Origin: Populus alba
Lineage: Eukaryota; Streptophyta; Magnoliopsida; Malpighiales; Salicaceae
DNA length: 64,000 bases
Direction of reading: 5' to 3'
Assembly: GCF_005239225.2 (NCBI RefSeq)
Contig: NC_133297.1
Coordinates: 14,806,147-14,870,146, forward strand
Shown: positions 49,600-63,179 of the stretch, piece after piece
Layout of the letters: each line of letters starts with the position of its first letter
Numbering within the stretch: position 1 is the stretch's first letter
The notes under the pieces: model-generated
Databases searched by the model: none
Told to the model about the DNA's origin: nothing
The model's input: only the letters and a program-made list of their open reading frames with translations
Position numbers and translations under genes: made by a program

Positions 49600-51850
49600 A
49601 AGCGCTGATTTTTACTTCTATTTCTGGAGACACAAAGAAAAATAATCAACAGATGTTAAAAGTGTAAGGATTACGGGAGGTTTTCTTAGGGGTTAAGGTT
49701 TGTTTGACAGGGAAGTGGAAGGAAAAGAAACCCTAGGGCGGGGCAGGAGCTGAGAAATTGGGGACAGTGAGCATATAGCGAGAGGGACCGGGTAAGAGAG
49801 AGCGAGTGAGGTGGATTTTGTTTGTGAAACAAGGTGGAGAACACATCATCACCGTCGTCAGCTTTTTTATGCATTTTTTTAATGAAAAGTATACATGCAG
49901 GCATGGTATACAGCACAGAAACTCTATAAAATAATGGTGACAAGAACCTGTACATTTTCTTTTAATATTAAGAATATATTGTAAATGTTGTCAGGAGTAT
50001 GAGTTTTTTCGAAATTATTAAATACTTATATAATTATTAATTTTAAAATTTATAAAATTAATTAAAATACATGCAAACTGGTCTAAATATCTTCCTTAAT
50101 AATATACACACACATTATACATGTTAACAAGATTAGACTAATGAATAAATTAGGTTTGACCATGAGATAGTGCAGGATTTGGATGTATAAGTCATCTTTA
50201 AGGTATTATCTTGTTGATTTGAAAGTGTCATACTTAATCAGGGGTTCATTCTTCATGGATTGTAAATGAGTTTTCTATCTAAGAACATCATCTTGTTGAA
50301 CCTATTCTAATAAGTTTTTTTAAAAAAAAACATAAATTTTTTTTTTTTTATAATGGGGCACATGAGCAATAAAACAACAATATAAGAAAATAAATAGGTG
50401 CACAAAAGTAACTGATATACTACTTATAATATTGTCAAACCATTTATAAAACAATAACAAGAAGGTGATTTCTACTTTGTTCCTTTAAAGATTTTCATAA
50501 AAAAAACTAATTTATTACTTCGTGTTTTTAATAAACTAATTTGATGAAGTCATGAAAAAACTTTAAAATAGAATTGGGCTTTTCATGGTTGTGTCTCTGA
50601 GTTGTTGACTAGTCTTAACATTGGTCTCGTGTACACTTGAAAAAACAAGTTCTTTGTTAAAATAATAGACCTTTGATGCTTAAGTTAATAAATGTTGGAG
50701 GAAAGACTAATGAACATTAGAAGAAAATGGAATGAAATTGTAGGGAATGTGTATATTTATTTTTTGTATTTTTATCTATAAATTTGTATAACTTATGAAT
50801 GGTTGTTTGTGGCTCTAGAAATTGTTGAGTGGTTTTTTATGGTTTTAGGAGTTATTGAGTGGTTGTTGATGACTCTAGGAATTATTTAGTGGTTGTTTTT
50901 TGCTCTAAAAATTATTAAGTGATTAATGCTCATATATGAAATAGCATGTGGCCTTTGAAGGTTATGAGTGGTGTGTGAAGTCATGTGGACTGGTTTTTGT
51001 ATGATTTTGGTTGTGAAAAGCTCATTTAATTACATGTCTTAGACTTACCTTGTAAACAAGGTATTTATAAACCATAGTCATGTCTGCTTACTTAATAGAG
51101 TGTTGCAGATACCTCGGTATATGTGGAGAATAGAAATGTGTTAATGATGAAGATGTTGCTGGTTGTTATTAGATGTGATACTTGTTATAATATTGAAACA
51201 AATGTTAGTGATGGAATAACCATTGGTGTGTAAAAATGATGCCTTCTCTATATTAAAAAATATTATGGGCATAGAAAATTTGTGTGCGCCTACATTCTTG
51301 CATATAGAATTATGTATCCCTGCATAATCCTGTAAACTAGAAAAATACATAAAGGTATATATCGGATAAGATTGGATAAACTCAAAATAAATATCGGGTG
51401 TTGGGCTAAGAAAAAGAGACAAACTCCAATCATTTGGGTTATCCCAAATAGCTAAAGTGTCTAGCCATTTTGGTATAGTCCCTGAAAAATATTTTTTGAC
51501 TTTTTCTGAGCCATCATAAATAATCTACTACCAAAAAACTTTTTTTTTTTCAAAGTAACGCAATAGAAATAAAATATTGAGGAAATAATTTGGTTAAAAA
51601 TTTAATTGTAGAAATAACACAGTTTATGAAATTATATATGACTTGATTCAAAAAATATTTTACATGGACAATTTCCTCAACCTCTCAACTTTCTGCCACA
51701 AAAAATAATAAACCCAATAATTTACTATTCAACTCAATCATAATTCACAAAATCTTTAATTTAATTTAATTTCAACTAAATTTATAATTAAATAAAATGA
51801 ATTATCATAACATTTAAGTATATCAATTAACTATATCTAAACATCACCTC
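49600..51850. other. EBS-type upstream region and AT-rich intergenic DNA
   Basis: The 5' UTR and promoter of the EBS-type gene lie in about 49574-49900, which is less AT-rich. The 30-bp array at 50800-50919 follows. No gene is supported. Confidence 0.5.
50800..50919 (+). repeat. Four exact-length 30-bp tandem units
   Basis: Units start at 50800, 50830, 50860 and 50890. Heads are TGGTTGTTTGTGGCTCTAGA, TGGTTTTTTATGGTTTTAGG, TGGTTGTTGATGACTCTAGG and TGGTTGTTTTTTGCTCTAAA; tails are AATTGTTGAG, AGTTATTGAG, AATTATTTAG and AATTATTAAG. No length change between units despite about 20-30% divergence. Confidence 0.85.
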
Positions 51851-51859
51851 AACTTTTGA

Positions 51860-53560
51860 ACAGGCTTGAACTGCTCATGAAGGGCCCTACACCAAAATCA
51901 CCTAAGCTCGTGGATGGGTTTGTGACACGACCAAAAGATTGATGTTTTTTTCCAAGTGCAAGAGTGTTGGAGTAATAAATAACCCGGCAAAACCGAGGTC
52001 GAACCACAAGGAGGTTAATTATATAAATTATAAATAAAAACAACACAACAACAACAACAACAATAATAATAACAATAGTAGTAGTAGTCGTAGTGGTGGT
52101 GGTAGTAGTAGTAGTAGTAATATTAATAGTAATAGTAAAGAGGATTTTGATATGTAAAATTAACGTGAGGATTAAACAATGATAAAAAACAAATGTCAAG
52201 GTTAGAGAATCCACTCATGGTACTTCAAACAAGTATAGTATAAACTCTTATTACTCAACTGGAAACCACACACAAAGGAGGTTCCAATTATATTATAAAT
52301 TGTTAACATGATTACATTAATTATCTTATTCGAGTAATGCCAATACTTGTAAATATTATCAGGTATTCATTGTGATAATTTATGTTAACAACAAATCAAG
52401 TTCCTTTCATAGCACAAGTGTCGGTCATACCATACAATTGGGCTATGAAAGTGCCAAGTATTTGTTGTACCAATGGTTGTTCAGTACAAATCTAAATTAA
52501 CCATTTAACAAGCAAGGTATTTAGAGTGAGCAAGATAATAAATATAAAACATGTTAATATCAAGCATTGAAGTCCATGTTGAGTTTATACTATACTTATT
52601 CTTACACTATTAGTGTAACCTTTTCACATTAACATAATAAATTTAGCTAAACATAATGAAAGAAAGAAACATAAATAAACAAGATAAGAAAATAATTATG
52701 GAAATGAAATGAAAAGCATAAACAAGAGATTAATATAACATAAAATAAAACTTGAACATTACAAAACTATAAAGAAAAAGAGCAAGAGCATGATCTTGAT
52801 TTAAACACCAAGATGCCTAAATACATGGCAAATGTCTCCTTTTATAGGCTAAAATTTAGAACTATTAATTTGATGAATAATTACTGAGTGGATGGCCACA
52901 TCTTGACTTGGTAACAATCTTTATCTTCTTGTCTTAACAAAACGTCATTGCTAACGTCAGAATTTAAATCAACTTTACTCATGAAAGTTCTAGAAAATTA
53001 TCTCAGCTTTCCAAAAAAAAAATTGAGGTCATTTGGACTTCTAAAACTTGAGATATAGACTGAACACTGAACAGTATCTGGGCTACAGGACATATTCGAA
53101 CTTCTCAATTGTTGCTATAATTTGAACTTGAAAACGACTTTTTTAAATTTTGGACTCCACATGAAAGTTTTAGGCCTATGTCTTATCTTTCCATCCATAT
53201 AAAGCAGACCTAAATTCGGGATCTACAGCTCCAGATATGACCCAATTACCAAACAGTGTTCCAGTTTGAACTGAACTAGCATCACTTTTCTAAGCTTCAC
53301 CCTCTCTTTATCTTCACAATTTCAGTAGTTGAATTCATCAATCAATCCTTTGATTTATATGATAAGCCTGCATTTAAGATGAACATTTACCATATATTAA
53401 GGTATCTTATAGTATCAGACTTGTTATCATAAAACATGCTTTATTTAAGGAGTTATTGATACTTCAAGTGTAAAATAATGATATAAAACCTTGATAAAAA
53501 TGCAACTTTAAGTACTAATCAATCTGCCTCCCCAACTAAAAGTTCTCCTTAATGAAAAAT
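51860..53560. repeat. Decayed dispersed repeat (transposon-derived)
   Basis: GTAATAAATAACCCGGCAAA followed by ACCGAGGTCGAACCACAAGG (51972-52011) and the block near 52980-53300 (TCATTTGGACTTCTAAAACT; CTGGGCTACAGGACATATTC) are phrases I associate with high-copy plant transposon-derived repeats. An (ACA/AGT)n trinucleotide stretch lies at 52048-52130. No intact ORF. The class is not determined. Confidence 0.45.
52048..52135. repeat. Trinucleotide microsatellite (ACA/ATA/GTA/GTG)
   Basis: Runs of ACA, then AAT, then TAGTAG, GTGGTG and GTAGTA. These create the poly-Thr/poly-Val open frame on the minus strand at 51849-52214, which I do not take as a gene. Confidence 0.85.
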
Positions 53561-53999
53561 GCTTTCATCCCCCACTAATGTCATTTCAAAATGCTTATCC
53601 TCCCAACTTCTTCTTAAAGTCCACTATGACATTAAAAAAGTGTGGTGTTGGTCACAACATATCTCATCTTATCAACTCTTTGATTACAACAATAGTTTTT
53701 TGAGCTTTTCTATTAAATAATGCATATAGTATTTATATAAAAAAAAAATCTTCATCATTTATAATATATAAACAAGATATTTAATAAATGTTATAAAAAT
53801 ATAACGCATACCAATTGATTTTATCTCAAAAAAATAGTGTTTGTAATGCATCAGATTATGTGAATGCATACTTTACATGGTTGCCAATATAGATATACAT
53901 GCATAGATGGCTCCTAATATGGTTATAAATGGCTTATAAGTCATCAAATTGTGTTAAAAAGTAGATTAACATTGTATTACCAATCAAACTTGTGAATAT

Positions 54000-56660
54000 G
54001 ATACTCACAAACATACGCATTATGTATTTTTGAGCATACATAGTCAATTGCATCTTCATCGCATCATGTGGAGGGTCCTTAAAATTATCAGACAACTACT
54101 TCAACTTGATATTATCACCTTTAAAACTAGTGGGTGGAGGCACGCATTTTAATAGATGAAAACATGGATTATCTTGATAAATCACCCATCTACCTGTCAA
54201 AGAGGCTTTGTCTATAAAATAGAAAATTGACATGAAAACATCATGCAATGTGAGTGACATCTACCTAACACATAGGTAAAACATACGGGTCTTCTATATT
54301 CATTGCTTAACTAATGTAGCAATTACTTTTCTTTTTTTCTTTTTTATCAAGATTGATATTGTAAAGTTAGCTGTCCTTATGAAAACCAACCTCTATAATA
54401 TATGAGAAATCCAATTCATGTAAATCCATAACAGTATGCTAACAAGATGTCACATGATCATCACCGATAGTCAATCTATATACAATTATTAAAATGATTA
54501 TGAATTTTAATACAAATATGTTATATTTTTATTCAAGCCAACTTACATGTTCGTTCTAATTTTTTTTATATTAAATGATGTTATTCCTACAATTGTTAAA
54601 CTGATATATCATTAATACCTAGATACATTGTTAAATAGTCCTAATGGTGGCCTATAGTAGAACTTGATGTACCTCTTTTAGTTCATATTATGTTTGTCTC
54701 ATGACCCCATCAAAACAAGCTGTTAATATTGCAATAAAATGTCACATAAATTTAATAGTAAGAATGAAAAAGATCCAAATATTCATATATGTTATGCAGT
54801 TTGGCATGTTTTTTTTTTTCCATAGCCCCTTTCATCGCATACACCATATTTATTTTGTGTTTGCCTCTCTTTTGCATCCATTTTGTTATATAGATGAATG
54901 GATTTTCTTCAACCATTTTTTATTCTCTATCTAGTTAGGCCTCAATGTACGTCTGGTAAGGATTAAAAATAAAAAGCATATGCATTTTTATATATTTCAT
55001 TATAATAGAAAAGATCTATAAATTATTGATGGTCAATATTTTACAAGGTGTAATATGCAATGAGGTATAAATATGGTTGATGGTATAGTTGTCATTTACC
55101 ACAACTAAAACTTATTTCATTATTGTTAACTATTTGTCTCACCTCTCTTCAACTGCCAGCTATATGAGGGTCTCAACTTGAAATAAATAAATTTCAAGAT
55201 TAAATCTACTTGAAAATATCCTCTTAATATTTTTCATTGACAAGTAGTTTAATAAACCATTTTATAATCCCATTAAAAAACTGTATTTGAATTTGATTCT
55301 TTAAAAGCTAATATAATCATAGGTAATATTTGAAAGAATTCATTGTGCATACCAAACAATATCTCCAATATTTTATGTTTAACTACCCACGTCTTGTAAT
55401 ATAAGACATTATGCTTATGATCCCTATGTGTAGTAACTTGAATATTTACAATTTACATACTTGTATGGGCTTTCATAATTGTCATCATCACCTTAATAAT
55501 GAGATCTGATCTAATCTAACGATGGCCTTGCAAAACTAATGGTTTAGATATTTTTATAAGCCTTTTAATTTTAAGATCTCAAATGATTCAGATCTTTGGT
55601 CATACCCTCACACAAATACCAATTAAAGGCCAATTCATGAATACATTGCAACTGCACATAAGTTTTGGTTGAATATTGCACCTTATATTGTAATTAATTC
55701 TATATATGCCACTACTTAACTATAATAGTACATTCAAACTTATATTTGATTTTTTATTCAACCTTTGATTTATTATCTAATAAGCCTGAATTCCAACAAC
55801 TCAAAGTCTAGTCATTGAATGTCATTTGGGCATAACTACTCATAACCTTAAATTTAGGAACCGGAGGTCCCATTAATTAGCTTAGTGGCTCAACTAACTC
55901 ATCTTTTTTATATTTCTCAACTATGTCAATATGACAATCATCTTCGTCGTCACTTGCTTTATATTCTTCATGATAATATAGAGCAGCTGTTATACCCAAC
56001 CAGGCTTTTATATCCATAAGTTTTTGTGCCAATGTTAGGTGCATTTCATCACCACCAAAACTAAAAGGACCAATAGCTTGTGATGTTTGTATGCTCATTT
56101 ATGTGTCTTTTAAGATCTAAGTGAACTTCATATTAAAAGAGTTTTCTCCTCTAGGTATATTATTCAAGTAATTGGAAGTGATTACGGTTGTTTTTCAAAA
56201 TGCGTTTCACTTAAAAAAGTATGCAAATAATATTTTTTTATTTTTTAAAAATTATTTTTGAGATCAGCACATTAAAATGATTTGAAAACATAAAAAAAAT
56301 ATTAATTCAAAGCAAAAAAAAAGAGAAAAATTTTCAAATTTTTTTAAAAGCGCTTTTGAAACGCTGTGCCAAACACGCACAAAGCTCTAAAGTTTGCAAC
56401 TCATTTTCGGTGTCCATCTCAAACATTAAATTTAAATTACCATAACTAGAAATGGATTCATCAATATAAAGAATAGGACACGCCCTAACTTGCATCTTCC
56501 AATTAATGTTAACTTCAAATTCTCTCAAATTCCACCCAATTTGACCATATATAAATATTTTTAGCTTATTAAAAGACATTTCTAATCTAGTAGTTAAGAG
56601 CTTATTATAAGTGATACCATTATTGATATCGGCAATAGTACACCATAAAAGCATATTAAT
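54000..56660 (-). pseudogene. Decayed Mutator-like (MULE) transposase remnant
   Basis: Read right to left. 56379-56654 holds an open frame whose end (IDESISSYGNLNLMFEMDT) resembles the N-terminal module of plant MuDR-type transposases. 55877-56098 gives an acidic linker-like segment (EYKASDDEDDCHIDIVEKY). 55321-55401 reads YYKTWVVKHKILEILFGMHN then EFFQILP, a good match to the family pattern YKKAWxAKQKAIExxxGxWEESYxxLP that precedes the catalytic domain. Many stops and frameshifts lie between and beyond these, so it is inactive. The left limit is uncertain and no terminal inverted repeats were found. A small TIR element (56168-56378) interrupts it. Confidence 0.6.
56168..56378 (+). mobile_element. 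MITE-like TIR repeat, copy G, nested in the MULE remnant
   Basis: Left end GTAATTGGAAGTGATTACGG, internal GAGATCAGCACATTAAAATG and right end AACGCTGTGCCAAACACGCAC match copies A and C. It separates the two open segments of the transposase remnant, so it inserted later. Confidence 0.7.
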
Positions 56661-56669
56661 TCAATGCTA

Positions 56670-59600
56670 AAAGATATTTTATAAAACAACACAACAAAAT
56701 TCAATCCTAATTTATGAATATTGCAAATTAATCAATGTATATAATTTCAACAAGACTTTAATCAACAAAACACTAAACCATAACATCATCAATAGAACCA
56801 TAATTTATCATATTTGTTTCCTTAAATAACATAATTTATGAACTCAATTGGTGTAATTCAAAGATAATTGCCAAAATATATAGTTAATTCAACTAAACTT
56901 TAAATTAACAAAAAAACCTTAACCCTAATGTCATTATTTAATATCATAGTGACCCACTCTCTTTCCTTGAAACCCAAAGGAAATGTTTCTTTTATATATT
57001 TTTGAGAAGGAGGAAAGGTTTTATCTTTGTAAAGGAGTCATCACCTTGTATGATCTTAATTTATAACCAACCAATTAATATAATTTATACATAACTAAAA
57101 AAAAATCCTAAATTATCTTAAAAACTCTAACCCTAAACCCTAATATAATCAAAATAAGAAATTAGCTCAAAACATTTAATTAATAGAGGGGGGTGTAATA
57201 TAATTGAAATTATTGAAACTGGGTGGTGAGTGGTGGCAAAATATGGTGATGAAGACTGGATTTGTGAATAGTCACACAAATTATAGGGGAGAGGCTATCG
57301 TGTTAGAGAAAAAGAGGTTGCATGTCATGATGAAGAGAGAAAAAGACTATCGTTGTCGAAAAAGAGAAAGTAGATTGACGGCTATGATGGAAAGAGCGGA
57401 GAAATAAGGAAAGAAATGAGAAGAAAAAAGGGAATTTGATGTTTTAATTAACTAAAGTCGTATATGTCAAATACAATTCATGAGTTACAAATGTCACATG
57501 TGACTTTATAAACTATGCTATTTTTCTAATTATGTTTTAATTATACTATTTTCTTAATATTTTATTTTTACTATCCTACTTTGAAAAATATGATAAAAAA
57601 GTAACAAAAAAAAAAAAGAGTTGATTGAAGATGATAAAATCGTATGTGAAAACAATTAAGATGAAAACACTTGATAAGGATATTGCAGGAGAAAGCTGAT
57701 CAGAAGGCCATCGTATTTTTGTATAGAAATAGAAAACTTAAAAAAAGCATTTTTTATGTAGGCTGAAGTAGCAAAGACAAGCAAGTAATTCTAACTTAAT
57801 TATATAGATAAGGTTATTAAAATTACGAGTTGATTCGTAAAATCATATAATTTTACGAGTAAACATATATTATCGTGCAAAATCATGTAAAAATAAAAAA
57901 ATAATAAAATCAAAAAAAAAAAGTCGTGTAAAATTGGGTAAGATCAAAATTTTATTACCAATTATATTATTTTACAATAATCCTATATTTTCAATTATTA
58001 TATTTCTCATCAAATACCCTTGTGTTTATTCACTAATACATGAGCCCCACAAGTGCTTGTATCCATGGATTTTTTCTACAATCAAAAGTGCAAGGATGAA
58101 GAAAACATAATCTTGTTTAAAACTTTTCTAACAAATAAAAATATCTATTATGGGAAAAAACTTTGAAAATTCTTATTCTACAAGGATATTTTTATAAAAA
58201 ATAGTTACAGAGTATAATCTAAAATTTGATCCATTATATGTTTATGCCTAAATATCATAGTCTTTTAAACAAGTTTATAATATTATGATTTCTCTGTAGA
58301 AAATCTCATAACTTATCTAAGATATGATCTAACAATAAACCAGATTTCAAGATTACACACACACACACACTTTGAATTATTTGATTTATTTATTTTAGTT
58401 CATACAAAGCCTACAATCACTTATTGATCCACTTGTTGAGATTTATGGTGTGTAACAAACAATATATAAAACTTATGTAAGTATAACAATATCTAAAAGA
58501 AAGCATAATATTATCTAAAAGTGTTGTATTATTCATCAAGTCAAAAGACATCAGATAAACTAAAACACTAGAGATAGTTATGTATTTGGAGGGAGCATTA
58601 GAACTAGTGTTAGCCAACAATGAAGCATAGATGTGGTGATATAGTTGTTTTTAATGTTTTTTTTTTTACATAGAATCTTACCAATCACTTCCAACTTTTT
58701 TTTCTTAGATCTTGCATGATAGGATTTTATAACATAAGAACAAGTACATCACATTTTAATTGATAAAATTTCTTATTGTTTGTATAAACTATGTATGAAA
58801 AAAAATTATTTATAATTTGATTTATAATCTGAGTTTATATAATATATATTTTTAGTGTATTGATGTTTGTACGCTAAATGGTGGAATATTTATCGTCATC
58901 CCTACATTCAAGTCCTGCAAAACTTAGATGATAAAAAAGTATGGACATGAGTCTCAGATTTGAGATTAAAAGGAAAAAGGCATGAATGAAAAACTTATTT
59001 ATCCAAACAAAACCTGATCAAATAGGAGTGGATAATTTTTCTAATGCATATATAAAGTGGGCCGAGGAATATGCTCTGATATACGAGGAACATAAATATA
59101 TACATTTTTTTTTCCTTTGTTAGATACATTTTTTTAAATAATTGATACTTTTATAATAAATTTGTTGATGAGTTTGCCTTTTTATTACTTACATATTTAA
59201 TGAGAAATGATAAATACTAGGAAGAAACTTCAAGAAAAAAAAACTATGTTATATATTAATTATTATTATAGATATAATATTGGAATGTGAGTATAAAATA
59301 ATTATAGATTTTTTTTATTGTACTAAATCCCACCTCAAACTGATAAATATAGGATGAAGAGGTATAGCTGGTATTTTCACTCGCACCACTCTGCAAGTAT
59401 AATTCCAAGTTAATTTTGAATATAATAAAAAAAAAATGTATCAATGTTGTTGATGCAATTTAAAATATCATAATTTTTTTAAAATTTGGAAATGCAAACA
59501 TACTGTTTATGTTGCCATTAGTATTTCAAGTTAATTTTTAACTTGAAAAAAATAATTACATTATGGATATATTTTTATATATCACTTTTTTTTTAATTAA

Positions 59601-59803
59601 GAATAAAAAAGATGTTTATTCTTTATAAAATAAATTAAGAAATATATGAACTGCTAAATAAAAAAAAACATTGTGAACGTTAATTAAATATTAAAGTGAG
59701 AAGAAAAATCTTCATTGTAGAAATAAAAGATAGATGCATATAAAAATATTTTATATTAATTGTTTTTTATTTTAATTTTAAAAATTATTGATAATAATAA
59801 ATG

Positions 59804-59859
<56 letters not shown>

Positions 59860-61200
59860 TGATGTAAATACAATTGAAAAAACAAATTCAATATAAATAA
59901 AACTAATTTTTTTGAAGTATCATGCAACAAAAAAAAATTAAAAAGATCAAATACTATGTTAAAAAATAAAGTTAATTCAATTTGTTTTAAAAAAAAGAGA
60001 GACAAGAGGATTAATGGGCATTGATGGGTCAGACCCTAATCAATAACCTAGGCCTACACTAGTATTTGTTTTTAAAAACAATTCCTTGGGGTTAGCTTCC
60101 ATGTTTTCCTTTTCTTTTACTGTTTAAGGTGGGCAATATATCACTTATAATGGTAAGCTATTTGTGCGGGATATCGCTGACTGATCACTTTTTCAGTCCA
60201 ATGACTAAAATATTAGTATCCATAATTATAAACCTCTAAAACATCATATAAACATTAAAATAAAAAAAACATTTAACAATACTAAAATTACTCTAAAAAA
60301 TAAAAATCAATTAAATAAAAATAAATCAAACAGAACCAATCTACCTTTTTGTCAAATTTAAAGAAAAAACCCACCTCCATCGAACTTCTTTAGAGAAAAA
60401 GAACTTATTTACACAAATATCCTTATTTTTTGTAACTGGAATATGACCAATCGACAACTTTTTTGTTTCTTTGTTATTTTTCAGCTTCTCTCTCATCTCT
60501 CAAACATAAAAACTGAAAAATAAATAAAATGAACTTTTAAATCAAAAAAAAAAAAAAAAAAATGGCCACACACTTTCTTCATCTTTTACATTATGATCCT
60601 TTTTCTTTTAATTTTAACATTCTACTATAATTTAAAAATTTTATCTCTTAGAATTACATCATAAAATGATTAAAAAGCATGAGGATGAAATATTAAAAAA
60701 ATGTAAAAAAGATAAAAAAAAAAAGAAGAGGAAGAAGAGTGAAGAGCAACTTTACTCTTCAAATAAATAATATATCACTAAAAAAACTCAATTTTTATAG
60801 GTGTATGTATAATCCACCGTTTAATTCAATTAATTTTAAAATTTTAAAACCAAACCAAACCAGATTTTTTTTATATTTTTTAATTAATTAATTCAGTTTT
60901 ATTCTTAGTTCAGTTTTATCAATTTAATCAAAAAATTTTTATTAACCCTAAGCAGCAGGACGCAATTCAAACTGTTTAAGCGAATAGGGCCTGAATACCT
61001 AGCTCTGTTGTCTCCTCGAACTATAGAAATTTGATGCGGATGGGACTTGCTGCCTCAATCAATTCTTCTAGTAGGAAAACAAATTTTTATAACTAATTAA
61101 ATAAAACTTTCTACGTATAAACAAATTCCATGATCTTTGGAAATAAAAGCATATTTAATGTAAGTGTCATGAATCCAATCAAGTGGAACAAAATTCCACC
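56670..61200. other. AT-rich intergenic DNA
   Basis: No gene is supported. It holds an AC tract (58356-58371), a (TA)n tract (59808-59855) and an AACCAAACC-type fragment near 60845. Short ORFs are low-complexity. Confidence 0.5.
59808..59855. repeat. (TA)n microsatellite
   Basis: About 23 TA dinucleotides, giving a spurious Tyr-Ile open frame. Confidence 0.95.
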
Positions 61201-61210
61201 AGCAACTTAG

Positions 61211-63024
61211 TTAGAATTTCTGGATAACAACAGAGCTAGCCATGCCGGCCTCCTCGATCGTCTGATCAAGATCGGTGAGTAGTTTTGGAGGGAATCCCAT
61301 TATCTGCAGTTGATAATTGCTTGCCCCACCTGGCCTTGATGCCTCAATGAAGGCTCGTATATCTCTAATATTGTGGTTTAAGTTGAAGCGAGGGACCATG
61401 CGAGTGCCATCTGCTAACCTGAGCTGAATTAAGGTAGTTGGTGATGAAGAATCTATAACTAGAACTGGGGTTGGGTGGGGAGCAGCCTTGAGAGGAGCAA
61501 CAGCGACAGTTGGCTCAGGGGCAGCAGGGCCGGTAGGGGTGCTGGTGCTACCTAAAGCTCTTCCCACACCTTGGAAAGGAACCTGAGGCTTCTCTGGTTC
61601 CTGCATAAAAACAGGAGGTCGAGGGAACAGTGATGAAAAGATAAATACAGAAAATAAAATTTTATTAAGAAAAATAAAGTGGAAAAAGGGAACTCACAGA
61701 GTAGTTTTCCTCTCGCCTCATGAGATTAAGATGCACTTGAGCCCTCCTGTCTGCTGGTTCAAGCTCTTTCGGGCACTCAGACTGCTTGATGCTCTGCAAG
61801 AAAAGCATTTAAATAAGCACAACTTTCCATTAGAGGGTGAACACTAAACGAAATGCAAGTCCTTCCATAAGCATCATAACTTCACATATCCAATGGAAGT
61901 TGGATAAAGCAGAATTTACTGCGAAATTAAATCCAGCATTTAACCAGAAAAGAATCAAGCTAAGCCCAGAAGTCAGAAAGATACTTGCAAACATAAAACC
62001 AATTAACAATGGTGTACCATTAAAAAAGCATGTTGTTATGCTTATTTGACACGGTTCGCAAATCCAACTTGCACTCCAATAACATTATCGTGCTTAGATC
62101 CAATCGCAATAACCTTTTACCTTGCAAACTAGACTAGTCCTCAAAGCCTCGTAAAAAAATTACTTGAAAATAAAGAACAGGGTTAAAAACTTACTTCCAA
62201 AAAGGAGGCATTAGCAGGATCATCAAACCTCCTTAAAGGACCATCATCATCCACGGTGAACCCATTCCTCCATAGAGTGACAGTGTGATTGACAGCTGCA
62301 GGTGGTTGAGGAGCAGGTGGAACTGTTGTATCCCCTGAAAGTAATCTCCCTGTTCCAGGGAAGCTTCTCGAACTTGAAGACGGCTGAAGGTAATCAGCAG
62401 TTGCTCCTGAATTTCTAGCTTGGTCGAAAATTGCATCCACATTGTGACGTTTGGTAGGGTCTTGAACCAGCATTCCACTAGAAAAAACTTCCGATTAACA
62501 CAAAATTGAACTAACCCTAATTCAACAATTCAGCTTAATTAATTTAAGATTCTAGGGTTTAGATACCTCTTTTCGCCACCAGCATAATACTGCTGCGGCT
62601 CATCATCATCATCATCGCTACCGGACCCACCATCATGAATCCGATTAAGATCAGCAAGCGTTCTGACTCCGCCACGTGTCCGGTTAGCGCTGGGCTTCTT
62701 ATCCCTCGATCTTAGCCTATTGGGAGCCCGAGAAGGAGAGCGAGAGCGAGACGGCGACTGGGAGGGAGAGTGAGACTGTGGAGGGGGCGGAGAAGGAGAG
62801 TTAACAGGATGAGAAGGAAGAGGAGGGATTGCGGTTACCAGAGGAGGGTCGGAGTCGCTGTCCATGAAGGTAGAGATGGCGGAGTCGAGATCCCATTGGT
62901 GACTTTCTAAGAAAAACAGGGCTTCTTGTTTAGAAGAAGAGGTGATCTCGCAGAAACCGTCGATTAAGGCAGCGTTGTTAGTGTCATTGAGATCGAGATT
63001 AGATGCCGCTGTGTTGTCTTCCAT
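61211..63024 (-). CDS. UBA-SEP-UBX protein (p47/PUX-type CDC48 cofactor)
   Basis: Four exons, 62567-63024, 62195-62477, 61698-61793 and 61211-61600, give 408 residues; all phases close. A cofactor of the AAA ATPase CDC48/p97. The p47 group links it to ubiquitinated substrates, membrane fusion and protein-phosphatase complexes. A UBA-like helix bundle lies at about 16-52 ([33 protein letters not shown]). A Pro/Ser/Arg-rich linker with an SRSRSPSR stretch and an acidic GSDDDDDEP run follows. The SEP domain is at about 214-277 ([36 protein letters not shown]). The UBX domain is at 331-408 ([25 protein letters not shown] at 381-385 replaces the usual FPR turn; C-terminal VVIQKF). It resembles Arabidopsis PUX4-like proteins in architecture, but I do not assign the symbol. 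A TATA-like run lies at 63168-63195. Confidence 0.93.
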
Positions 63025-63179
63025 GGATGGATTGGCGATTGTGAGAATTTGTTTGTTTGTTTGTTTGGGTTTAGCGGAATGCCTTTTGAACTCAACGGTG
63101 ACAGACACTGTCCTCTTCTCTGGGACACGAAATGTATACGTGCACGCGAAGAGAACGGTTCCAAATTAATAATTATATA

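Noticed and set aside
51849..52214. Minus-strand ORF with poly-Thr and poly-Val runs
   Set aside because: Produced by the trinucleotide microsatellite at 52048-52135.
61837..62049. 70-codon plus-strand ORF in the UBX gene intron
   Set aside because: Lies antisense within an intron, with no domain or promoter evidence.
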